From the NCBI GenBank assembly GCA_016793325.1, contig JAEUKI010000012.1:62001-126000 (forward strand): a DNA stretch of 64,000 nt. The letters are read 5' to 3'. The notes below the pieces were generated by a model. That model ran no database searches. It saw only the letters and a program-made list of their open reading frames with translations, and had not been told where the DNA came from. Both the position numbers and the translations under genes were made by a program. This DNA comes from Myxococcales bacterium. GTDB lineage: Bacteria; Myxococcota_A; Polyangia; Polyangiales; Ga0077539. Below are positions 17,547-25,342 of this stretch, one piece after another. Within the stretch, counting starts at the first letter, position 1. The number at the start of each line of letters is the position of its first letter.

Positions 17547-18698
17547 TCAGCCGTTTCCGCCAGCGTCAGCCGGGCTCGACGAGCCGCCGCAAGCGCCAGC
17601 CGGGCGCGACGCTGCCGACATCGGCGTGACGCGCGCGGTGGCGAGGGTGAACGCGAGACCGACGCCGATGTTGCCGAACATCGCGGGCGGCGGCATGCGG
17701 CGCGAGCAGATTCCGCCGACTTCGATGTCGACGAATCCGCCGATGATGGACTCGGCTTGCATCGCGAAATCCGGCGCGATCATCTGGATCGCGGTGAGGA
17801 GCTGGCTGCCGTTGAACGAGCCGCCGAGGTTGCCCGCCGTTCCACCGGTCTCGGTGATGCTCGCGCGGAGCTGGGCGCCGGTGAGCGTGAGCGAGATGCG
17901 CGCGCCCATGATCTCGGGCAGCGGAAGCGGGAACATGCCGGGCGCGGTGACCGTCAAGCGACCCGCGGTGATGCGACCCGGGAACGAGATCTTCGCGCTC
18001 TCGATGTCCGTCGGCGTGTTGAGCGCGTCGGCGGCGATCGAGTACTCGCGGTCCGCCGCGACCATGTCGCAGCCGGTCGTGAACGTCGGGAACGCCGTGT
18101 AGACCTTGACCGTGACGCTGTCGTCGTTGGTCAGGTCGTTGACGCCGGTGACGCGCACGATGAGCGAGATGCGGTTCTGGCGAACCTGGTTGCTCAGCTC
18201 GGGGCGGAGGCCCATCGGGAACTGCATCGACGCAGCGGCGCCGATCGCGTCGAGGATCGCCGGGAGCTGGTTGTCGACGCCGCCCGCGCAACCCGCGCCG
18301 GGCGCGCACGACGCGGTCATCGAGCCGCAGCGGCCGGTCATCGCGTTGACCATCGCCACGGGGCAGTTCTGGTCCTGATCGGTGCGCGAGGGGCTGTCGA
18401 ACTTGAGACAGGGGTGGCTCATCGGAACGGTGCGCTCTTCGGAAGAGTGCAGTCCGTCGAGGTTGAAGCCCGCGACTGGCGCCGCTTCGTCTGCCGGCGT
18501 CTCGTCGACCGTCAAGCTGTTGATCACGTACGTGAGCGTGCGCTCGGTGCCGGTGCTGCCGTCGGGCGGGTTGCTGCCGTCCGTCGGGATGCCCGAGTCG
18601 GTGGGGGTGCTGCCGTCCGGCGGGGGCGGCGGTGTGCTGCAGCCAACGAGGCCGATGAGCGCGCCAGAAGTCGCGAGGGTGAGAAGTCGCTTCGTCAT
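17547..18698 (-). CDS. lipoprotein of unknown function with PDGS linker
   Basis: A 383-residue lipoprotein. The signal peptide MTKRLLTLATSGALIGLVGC has the lipobox L-V-G-C (Cys 20). A linker rich in Pro, Asp, Ser and Thr (TPPPPPDGSTPTDSGIPTDG and repeats of NPPDGS) follows. The remaining 320 residues contain several Cys (TGRCGSMTASCAPGAGCAGG) and beta-rich segments such as NRISLIVRVTGVNDLTNDDS and RISLTLTGAQLRASITETGG; the family is not known to me, but Asp/Ser-rich linkers of this kind are typical of myxobacterial outer-membrane lipoproteins. AGGAG (18708-18712) nine bases before the ATG supports the start. It ends with a Gly/Ala-rich tail. Confidence 0.85.
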   Translation of the reverse strand: MTKRLLTLATSGALIGLVGCSTPPPPPDGSTPTDSGIPTDGSNPPDGSTGTERTLTYVINSLTVDETPADEAAPVAGFNLDGLHSSEERTVPMSHPCLKFDSPSRTDQDQNCPVAMVNAMTGRCGSMTASCAPGAGCAGGVDNQLPAILDAIGAAASMQFPMGLRPELSNQVRQNRISLIVRVTGVNDLTNDDSVTVKVYTAFPTFTTGCDMVAADREYSIAADALNTPTDIESAKISFPGRITAGRLTVTAPGMFPLPLPEIMGARISLTLTGAQLRASITETGGTAGNLGGSFNGSQLLTAIQMIAPDFAMQAESIIGGFVDIEVGGICSRRMPPPAMFGNIGVGLAFTLATARVTPMSAASRPAGACGGSSSPADAGGNG

Positions 18699-19044
18699 GA
18701 ACAGAGGCTCCTATTCGAACAGTTCGTGCTGCACTTCGCAGGGGTTGCGGATCGTGCGCAAAGCGCGAGGCGAACGGTTAGGTACCACCGGAAAAAATCG
18801 CGCTCAAGCGCTTCGCGCGGGCTCGATGTCGGACAGGACACGGATGTCAGAGCGTCCGTGGGCGACGGGGAGGAACTTCTCGCGCGCCCGACGGCCGCGC
18901 CGCTCGGCGGGCAGATTCACGAAAAACTCGAATTTTCGCGGTTCAATCGGCGCATTCAGTGTGGAGCTCCGGCGTACTCGCGCCCCGAGATTCTGTCGCT
19001 TTCGTGCTGCGCGGGCGGGGCTCGTGTTAGCGCGAAGGAGAGCC
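18699..19044. other. 346-base divergent intergenic region before dnaE
   Basis: It lies between the minus-strand lipoprotein gene and dnaE on the plus strand. It holds the SD of the lipoprotein gene (AGGAG, 18708-18712) and of dnaE (GAAGGAG, 19034-19040), and must contain both promoters. The AT-richer part around 18918-18960 is the most promoter-like area, but I see no convincing -35/-10 pair. No gene or repeat is seen. Confidence 0.5.
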
Positions 19045-22000
19045 ATGGCCGACTTCGCACACCTGCACGTGCACTCGCAGTACTCGATGCTCGACGGCGC
19101 AATTCGCGTCAAAGACCTCGTCAAGCGAACCGCCGAGCTCGGCATGAAGGCCGTGGCCCTCACGGACCACAACAACATGCACGGGGCGATCGACTTCTAC
19201 AAGAAGGCCAAAGAAGCGGGCGTGAAGCCGCTGCTCGGGTGCGAGCTCGGCTTCATCTTTCCGGGCCAAGAGAAGAAGGTCGACGCCAAGGGACTCGAGC
19301 GAACGCCGGCGCACCACATGGTGCTGATCGCGCGCAACATGACCGGGTACAAGAACCTGATCGCGCTCGTCTCCAAAGCGTGGGTCGACACGCCCGGACA
19401 CCTCGAGCCGCGCGTGACGCTCGACGACCTCGCGGCGAGGCGCGATGGAATCATCGTGCTCTCGGGGTGCTTGGGCGGGCTCGTTCCCCAAGCGGTGCTG
19501 CAGTACTCGCCGAAGGCTGGCGCGGACCTGCTCGCGAACCTTCGCGACGTCGTCGAGAAGGACATGCTCTTCGTCGAGCTGCAAAATCACGGGCTCTACG
19601 AGCAGCCGATCGTGAACAAGATCCTGCTCGACGCCGCGAAGGACCTCGGGCTCCCGTTCGTCGCCACCAACGACTGCCACTACCTCAAGCGCGACGACTC
19701 GATCGCGACCAAGCTCCTCGGATGCATCGCGGGCGGCATGACGCTCGACGACTACAACCGCACGGATCACGGCTCGACCGAGATGTACATGAAGAGCCCC
19801 GACGAGATGGCGGAGGCCTTCAAGGACTTTCCCGACGCGGTCAAGAACACGATGGCCGTGCTCGAGCGCATGGAGCACGTCGACCCCACGCACAAGCCGA
19901 TGCTCCCGAAGTATCGGGACGAAGGCGGGAACGTCGTCGACAACATCGACGACTATTTTCGCCAACTCTCCCAGCAGGGGCTCGAGAAGCGCTTCGAGCA
20001 GTTTCGCAAGATCGGCAAGAAGGTCGACGAGAAGGTCTACCGCGACCGACTCGAGGTCGAGGTCAACGTCATCAACAAGATGGGGTTTCCTGGGTACTTC
20101 TTGATCGTCCAGGACTTCATCAACTGGTCCAAGGCCAACGGAATCCCCGTCGGTCCGGGCCGCGGATCCGGCGCCGGATCGCTCGTCGCGTACTCCCTCG
20201 GCATCACCGACCTCGACCCCCTGCCGTACAACCTCCTCTTCGAGCGCTTCTTGAATCCCGAGCGCGTGTCCATGCCGGACTTCGACGTGGACTTCTGCAT
20301 GCTCAAGCGCCAGCGCTCGATTGAATACGTGCGCAGTAAATACGGCGACCTGTCCGTCGGCCAGATCGCGACGTTTCAGCTCTTGAAGAGCAAGAGCGTC
20401 GTGCGTGACGTCGGGCGCGCGCTCGGCATGCCGTTCGCCGACGTCGACGCCGTCGCCAAGCTCGTCCCCGAGCCCGTCCAGGGCAAGAACGTCTCGATCG
20501 ACGAGGCGATGGAGCAAGAGCCGCGGCTGAAGGCGATGTACGCCGAGGGCGGCGGCACCAAGGAGCTCCTCGACCTCGCCAAGAAGGTCGAGAACATGAA
20601 CCGCCACGCGGGCATGCACGCCGCGGGCATCGTGATCTCCGAGGGACCGCTCTGGGAGACGGTGCCTGTTTTCAAGGGCAGCACGGGCGAGCTCGTGACC
20701 CAGTACGCGAAGGACGAAGTCGAGTACGCGGGGCTCGTGAAGTTCGACTTCCTCGGGCTCACGACGCTCACGGTGCTCGACATCGCCGTGGCGCTCATCA
20801 ACAAGCGCCCGGACATCGTCGCGTCCAAGCAGCCGTTCGACCACAACACGCTGCCCGTGGACGTGAAGGACGTCCCCGAGAGCAACCCCGATCTCAAGCG
20901 CAAGGTGTTCGAGACGTACGAGCTGTTGCAGAGCGGCGAGACGACGGGCGTGTTTCAGCTCGAATCGTCGGGCATGCAGAAGCTCTTCAAGGACCTGAGG
21001 CCGAAGCGCTTCGAAGACATCGTCGCAGCCGTGGCGCTCTACCGCCCGGGTCCGCTCGGAACGGGCATGGTCGAGGACTTCGTCAATCGCGTCAACGGCC
21101 GCGCGAAGACCGAGTACCCGCACCCGGACCTCGAGGACGTGCTCCAAGACACGTACGGCGTCATCACGTACCAAGAGCAGGTGATGATGATCGCCCGCAA
21201 AATGGGCGGCTATTCGCTCGGCGGCGCGGACATGCTCCGCCGCGCGATGGGCAAGAAGAAGCCCGAAGAGATGGCGAAGCAGAAGTCCATCTTCGTCGAG
21301 GGCGCCAAGAAGAACGGCTACGACGAGGGCACCGCGGTCCGCATCTTCGACCTGCTCGAGTACTTCGCGGGCTACGGGTTCAACAAGTCGCACTCGGCCG
21401 CCTACGCGCTCATCACGTACCAAACGGCGTTTCTCAAGGCGCACTACCCCGCGGAGTTCTGCTGCGGGACGCTCACCAGCGACCTCGGAAAGATCGACAA
21501 GCTCGTCGGGACCATCGCCGAGGCGCGCGCGCTCGGGATCCCCGTGCTCCCGCCGGACGTCAACGAGTCGCAGCGCGAGTTCGCCGTCATCTACGACCCG
21601 CAGCCGCGCAAAGTGAATCCGCGAGCGAAAACACGGGCGGATCGCGACCCGTGGAAGCCGCGTATCCGCATCGGGCTCGGCGGCGTTCGCGGCGTGGGCG
21701 ACGGCGCGGTGGACGCGATCATCGAGTCGCGGCAGAGCGGCGGGCCCTTCAAAGACCTCTTCGATTTTTGCGCGCGCGTGGACATGCGCCGCGTGAACAA
21801 GTCCGTCGTCGAAGCGCTCGTTCAGTGCGGCGCGTTCGACCAGAGCTTGGAGCGCGTTGGCGCGACGCGGGCGCAAGCCTTCGTGGCGATCGACCAAGCG
21901 ATCGAGCGCGGAAAGGGCGTCGCAAAAGAGCGCGCTTCCGGACAGATGGGCCTGTTCGCAGTGACCGAGATCGTCGCGCCGACCGCGGGCTACCCCGAGC

Positions 22001-22743
22001 TCAAGCCCGAGGACGCGTGGGACAGCTCCGAGCAGCTCAAGCGCGAGCGCAGCTACTTGGGGTTCTACCTCTCGGGCCACCCGCTCGATCGGTTCGCCGA
22101 AGAGGTCAAGCGCGTGTCCAACTGCGCGGTGACCGAGCTGCCGACCAAGCGTCACAACGACGAGGTCGCGCTCGTCGGCGTCGTCGAGGGCTATCGCGAG
22201 AAGCCCATCAAGAGCGGCGGACGCATGGCGTTCTTCATGCTCGAGGACAAATCGGGCCGGGTCGAGGTGATCGTGCGCGCGCGGACGCTGCAAGAGATCA
22301 CCGACTCGCACAAGCTCGACGCGAAGCAGACGCTCGAGTCCGTGCTGTTCAAGCCGGGCGAAGCGCTGCTCGTCAACGGCAAGGTCCAGATCGAGATGCG
22401 CCGCGACGAGAACGGCGAGATCGCCGAGGACCAGGGTGACCAAGAGCCCGAGCGCAAGGTCTCGCTCGTGTCCGCGACGCTGCTCGCCGACGCGCTGAAG
22501 AACCGCGCGAAAGAGCTGCATCTGCGGCTCGACGCGACGGTGGCGACCGAGGCGCGGCTCGCGTTGCTCAAGCGCGCGCTCGGCGAGCACGCGGGCAAGT
22601 ATCCCGTCAAGGCGTTCCTCTCGTTGCCCGACGGCGCGACGGTCACGGTGTTGTTGCCACGCGAGCTCTCGGTGGACCCCGTCGAGGCGTTCATGTCGAA
22701 GCTCGAGAAGATTTTTGGCCAGAAGATCGCCGAGCTCCGCTGA
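19045..22743 (+). CDS. dnaE: DNA polymerase III alpha subunit
   Basis: The replicative polymerase catalytic subunit, 1232 residues (somewhat longer than the usual ~1160). The N-terminal PHP domain starts FAHLHVHSQYSMLDGAIRVK with ALTDHNNMHGA and ATNDCHYLKRDD, so metal-binding His/Asp residues are largely kept. The polymerase palm has VGPGRGSGAGSLVAYSLGIT followed by DLDPLPYNLLFERFLNPERV and the catalytic PDFDVDF. Further conserved parts are TGVFQLESSGMQKL, LYRPGPLGTGMVEDFVNR, GYGFNKSHSAAYALITYQTA, the helix-hairpin-helix region, and the C-terminal OB fold (VALVGVVEGYREKPIKSGGR). GAAGGAG (19034-19040) precedes the ATG. No other replication gene is adjacent. Confidence 0.97.
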   Translation: MADFAHLHVHSQYSMLDGAIRVKDLVKRTAELGMKAVALTDHNNMHGAIDFYKKAKEAGVKPLLGCELGFIFPGQEKKVDAKGLERTPAHHMVLIARNMTGYKNLIALVSKAWVDTPGHLEPRVTLDDLAARRDGIIVLSGCLGGLVPQAVLQYSPKAGADLLANLRDVVEKDMLFVELQNHGLYEQPIVNKILLDAAKDLGLPFVATNDCHYLKRDDSIATKLLGCIAGGMTLDDYNRTDHGSTEMYMKSPDEMAEAFKDFPDAVKNTMAVLERMEHVDPTHKPMLPKYRDEGGNVVDNIDDYFRQLSQQGLEKRFEQFRKIGKKVDEKVYRDRLEVEVNVINKMGFPGYFLIVQDFINWSKANGIPVGPGRGSGAGSLVAYSLGITDLDPLPYNLLFERFLNPERVSMPDFDVDFCMLKRQRSIEYVRSKYGDLSVGQIATFQLLKSKSVVRDVGRALGMPFADVDAVAKLVPEPVQGKNVSIDEAMEQEPRLKAMYAEGGGTKELLDLAKKVENMNRHAGMHAAGIVISEGPLWETVPVFKGSTGELVTQYAKDEVEYAGLVKFDFLGLTTLTVLDIAVALINKRPDIVASKQPFDHNTLPVDVKDVPESNPDLKRKVFETYELLQSGETTGVFQLESSGMQKLFKDLRPKRFEDIVAAVALYRPGPLGTGMVEDFVNRVNGRAKTEYPHPDLEDVLQDTYGVITYQEQVMMIARKMGGYSLGGADMLRRAMGKKKPEEMAKQKSIFVEGAKKNGYDEGTAVRIFDLLEYFAGYGFNKSHSAAYALITYQTAFLKAHYPAEFCCGTLTSDLGKIDKLVGTIAEARALGIPVLPPDVNESQREFAVIYDPQPRKVNPRAKTRADRDPWKPRIRIGLGGVRGVGDGAVDAIIESRQSGGPFKDLFDFCARVDMRRVNKSVVEALVQCGAFDQSLERVGATRAQAFVAIDQAIERGKGVAKERASGQMGLFAVTEIVAPTAGYPELKPEDAWDSSEQLKRERSYLGFYLSGHPLDRFAEEVKRVSNCAVTELPTKRHNDEVALVGVVEGYREKPIKSGGRMAFFMLEDKSGRVEVIVRARTLQEITDSHKLDAKQTLESVLFKPGEALLVNGKVQIEMRRDENGEIAEDQGDQEPERKVSLVSATLLADALKNRAKELHLRLDATVATEARLALLKRALGEHAGKYPVKAFLSLPDGATVTVLLPRELSVDPVEAFMSKLEKIFGQKIAELR

Positions 22744-22850
22744 GCGACGAATCACAGTCTCGCTGCACCGAATAGGAGCTCCAGCGACACGTCGCGCGTC
22801 GTGCTTGTGCTCGCTCGCAGTTCGGGCGTAGATGGGCGTCAGTCCTCTCG

Positions 22851-23999
22851 ATGAGCACCAACCGAACCTGCACCATTTGCGGAAAGGGCTTCGAGCCCAA
22901 GCTCCGCTTCCAGGTCGAAGAGAGCGAAGGCCGAGTCCGGTACTTCTGCTCGCAAAAGTGTCAGCAGGCTTCGATGCTCGCGGGCGAGGGCGAGGGCACC
23001 GCGCGGTGCGCGACGTGCGAGACCGAGTTTCGTCCCGAGTTCGCGTGGCAAGTGTCCGTCACCGATCACGGCCGTCGATACTTCTGCACGCAGGACTGCC
23101 GCGCGAAGGCTCCCGCGGTGCAAGCGCCGCAAGGCCCGCGACGGATCGCGGTGTTCAATCACAAGGGCGGCACCGGCAAGACCACGACCGCCGTGAGCAT
23201 CGCCTCGGGCCTCGCCGAGGCGGGCAAGCGCGTGCTGCTCGTCGACGTCGACGCGCAGGGCAACGTCGGCGTCTCGCTCGGCGTCCGCGGCGAACGGACG
23301 CTCTACCACGTGCTCGTGTTGGGGACCGACCCGCGCGAAGCCGCGATTCCTGTGCGCGACAAGCTCGACGTGATCACGAGCAACGAGTCGCTCGCGGCGG
23401 CGGAGCTCTACCTCGCGGGGCGCCCGCATCGAGACCGCATCTTGCGCGATCGCATGCTCGGCGCGGACGCGTACGACTACGTGATCCTCGACTGCTCGCC
23501 GTCGCTCTCGCTGCTCAATCAAAACGCGCTCGTCTACGCAGACAACGTGATCGTGCCAGTCTCGTGCGACTACCTGTCGCTCGTCGGCGTCAAGCAGGTC
23601 ATCAAGACGCTGCGAGATGTGTACGAGCACTTGAAGCACCCGGTGCAGATCCTCGGCGTGATCCCGACGATGTACGACGCGCGACACAAGATCGGGCGCG
23701 AGGTCATCGAGACGCTGCAGCAGAAGTTCGGCGACCTGTGCTTTCCACCGGTGCGCGCCAACATCAAGCTCCGCGAGGCGCCGGCCTCGCGCCAGTCGAT
23801 CTTCGAGTACGCCAACGACTCGGCGGGCGCCGAGGACTATCGCGCGATCGTTCAGAAGATCATCGCGCTCACGAAGCCCGAGAAGAAGCGCAAGGTTCCC
23901 GTCACGCCCGCGAAGGGCGTCACGTTGCCTCGCACCACGCCGAGCACCCCTTCGCGCGGCGTCGCGGTTCCGAGCGCCGACGGGGGCCCGACGCAATGA
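22851..23999 (+). CDS. ParA-family ATPase with N-terminal double zinc motif
   Basis: A 382-residue protein. Residues 1-90 hold two copies of a four-Cys module: C7-x2-C10 with C33-x3-C37, and C53-x2-C56 with C79-x3-C83 (YFCSQKC and YFCTQDC), a treble-clef/MYM-like zinc pattern. From 97 a full ParA/MinD ATPase follows: the deviant Walker A KGGTGKTT (105-112), VLLVDVDAQGNVGVSLGV, DYVILDCSPSLSLLNQNALV and PVSCDYLSLVGVKQVI. ParA proteins move or position DNA or protein cargo by ATP-dependent dimerisation. A basic Pro/Thr-rich tail (KKRKVPVTPAKG) ends it. The stop overlaps the ATG of the next gene (ATGA), pointing to a two-gene unit in which the second product could be the cargo adaptor. Confidence 0.92.
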   Translation: MSTNRTCTICGKGFEPKLRFQVEESEGRVRYFCSQKCQQASMLAGEGEGTARCATCETEFRPEFAWQVSVTDHGRRYFCTQDCRAKAPAVQAPQGPRRIAVFNHKGGTGKTTTAVSIASGLAEAGKRVLLVDVDAQGNVGVSLGVRGERTLYHVLVLGTDPREAAIPVRDKLDVITSNESLAAAELYLAGRPHRDRILRDRMLGADAYDYVILDCSPSLSLLNQNALVYADNVIVPVSCDYLSLVGVKQVIKTLRDVYEHLKHPVQILGVIPTMYDARHKIGREVIETLQQKFGDLCFPPVRANIKLREAPASRQSIFEYANDSAGAEDYRAIVQKIIALTKPEKKRKVPVTPAKGVTLPRTTPSTPSRGVAVPSADGGPTQ

Positions 24000-24397
24000 C
24001 CAACGCGAGCCGCCGAAAGTCGAGCGCGCCGGTCAGCGAGGTGCTCGAGAGCGAAGACGTCCGCGAGATCCTTCGCGACGGATTCTTCAGCGCTGCACCG
24101 CCGCCGCTCGCGCGGGTGCGCACCGAAGACGACGGCTCCGTCGACGACGCGAGCGCTCGGCGGCCGCTCACGACCGCGCGGCGGGCGCGCAAGAGCAGCA
24201 AGAAGGCGCCGCTGCCCAAGGACCGCCCCGAGCACTACAAGGTCATCTGCATCTCGTTCTACAACGAGGACCTCGCGCTGCTCGATCGCGTCGTGAAGGA
24301 CCTGAAGAAGCGCGGATTCACCAAGGCGAATCGGTCCGCGGTGCTCCGCGCAGCGATGCAGCAGTTCGACCCCGCCAAGGTGTCGCGCGGTCTGTAG
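23996..24397 (+). CDS. small basic protein with ribbon-helix-helix-like C-terminus (ParA partner)
   Basis: A 133-residue protein whose ATG overlaps the ParA stop. The first 80 residues look disordered and are rich in Arg, Ala and Pro with basic runs (ARRARKSSKKAPLPKDR). The last 50 (YKVICISFYNEDLALLDRVV, then KDLKKRGFTKANRSAVLRAA) have the strand-helix-helix pattern of ribbon-helix-helix DNA-binding proteins. Plasmid ParA systems of the second kind use RHH adaptors, so this is probably a DNA- or cargo-binding adaptor for the ParA. An N-terminal Lys/Arg-rich region could also stimulate the ATPase. The assignment of the fold comes from pattern, not from a search. Confidence 0.82.
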   Translation: MTNASRRKSSAPVSEVLESEDVREILRDGFFSAAPPPLARVRTEDDGSVDDASARRPLTTARRARKSSKKAPLPKDRPEHYKVICISFYNEDLALLDRVVKDLKKRGFTKANRSAVLRAAMQQFDPAKVSRGL

Positions 24398-24432
24398 CAG
24401 CGACGGATTGCGCCCCGCGTTGCCCGACAGCG

Positions 24433-24448
24433 CGGCGATGAATCGCCG
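24433..24448. terminator. hairpin between convergent genes
   Basis: CGGCGAT (24433-24439), two-base loop, ATCGCCG (24442-24448), followed by TT on the plus strand. It sits in the 52-base gap between the convergent RHH-partner gene and the PP2C gene and could serve both. Confidence 0.5.
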
Positions 24449-24449
24449 T

Positions 24450-25241
24450 TCAGTCGGTGCCGACGACGTGAACGATGAGCGCCGTGATGTTGTCGGGTCC
24501 GCCGTTTTCGTTGGCGCGCGCGATGAGGCGCGAGCACGCCGACTTGTAGTCGCCGTGGCTGTCTTCGACCGTCTGCAGGATGTCGTCGTCCGTGACCGGA
24601 CCGCACAGCCCGTCGGAGCAGAGGACGAACACGTCGCCCTGTCGCGGCGACTCGAGTCGTGTGTCGACCTTGACCGTGTCCTTCATTCCGAGCGCGCGAA
24701 CGATCACGTTTTTGTGAGGAAAGTTGGCGATCTCTTCCTCGGTGAGCTTGCGCATCTTCAGGTAGTCGTTGAGCAGCGAGTGGTCCTCGGTCATCTGCTC
24801 GATCTGGTGATCGCGGACGCGATACACGCGCGAGTCGCCGACGTGCGCGATGTAGATCCCGTCGCGCGTGCCGATGACCGTGACGATCGTCGTGCCCATC
24901 CCGCGGTAGCGCGGCTCGCGCTGCGAGCACTCGTAGATGCGCAGGTTGGCGAGCTTGATGCCCGTCACGAGGCGGTTTTCTTCGTAGCCCCGGTGCTTGT
25001 CCATCTTGTACGGCCACGTGGCGTCCGGGTCCTTCGACGTGGCGTCGAAGAACTCCCGCAACGAGTCCACAGCCATCTTCGACGCGACCTCGCCCGAAGC
25101 GTGTCCGCCCATTCCGTCGGCGACGATCACGAGGTTTTCGTCCGCAAAAATCGCGAACGAGTCCTCGTTGTGCGTGCGCTTCATTCCGACGTTTGTCTCG
25201 CCGGCAAACTCCAGACGCACGGCTCCGTTCGGCACTTTCAC
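24450..25241 (-). CDS. PP2C-type Ser/Thr protein phosphatase
   Basis: A 263-residue soluble phosphatase of the Stp1/PppA class that reverses Ser/Thr kinase action. Motifs in order: GETNVGMKRTHNEDSF (metal-binding Asp), VIVADGMGGHASGEVAS (DGxGGH core), MGTTIVTVIGTRDGIYIAHV followed by GDSRVYRVRD, TEDHSLLNDYLKMRKLTEEE, FVLCSDGLCGPVTDDDIL and NENGGPDNITALIV. All metal-binding Asp residues are present, so it should be active. The length is close to the family norm. It is encoded 101 bases downstream of the WD40-type kinase on the same strand, which suggests the pair act on the same targets. Confidence 0.94.
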   Translation of the reverse strand: MKVPNGAVRLEFAGETNVGMKRTHNEDSFAIFADENLVIVADGMGGHASGEVASKMAVDSLREFFDATSKDPDATWPYKMDKHRGYEENRLVTGIKLANLRIYECSQREPRYRGMGTTIVTVIGTRDGIYIAHVGDSRVYRVRDHQIEQMTEDHSLLNDYLKMRKLTEEEIANFPHKNVIVRALGMKDTVKVDTRLESPRQGDVFVLCSDGLCGPVTDDDILQTVEDSHGDYKSACSRLIARANENGGPDNITALIVHVVGTD

Positions 25242-25342
25242 TTACCTCGCGCTGATCGTTTCATTCGCGGCCACCGTACGGCGGCGCACCCTCGAATGCT
25301 GCCGAGTCGCCGTGTCGGAGTCAACCAAACCCTCTGTGTTCG

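Noticed and set aside
16332..20324. Very long plus-strand open frame running across several genes
   Set aside because: Its translation is Arg-rich and non-repetitive in type, and it runs antisense to the SirB1-like and lipoprotein genes and then out of frame through dnaE, which have clear domains. It is a product of high GC content.
19027..22755. A 1242-codon minus-strand frame opposite dnaE
   Set aside because: It is complementary to the whole dnaE coding sequence and has an unlikely composition (His, Arg, Leu, Val rich) without recognisable domains.
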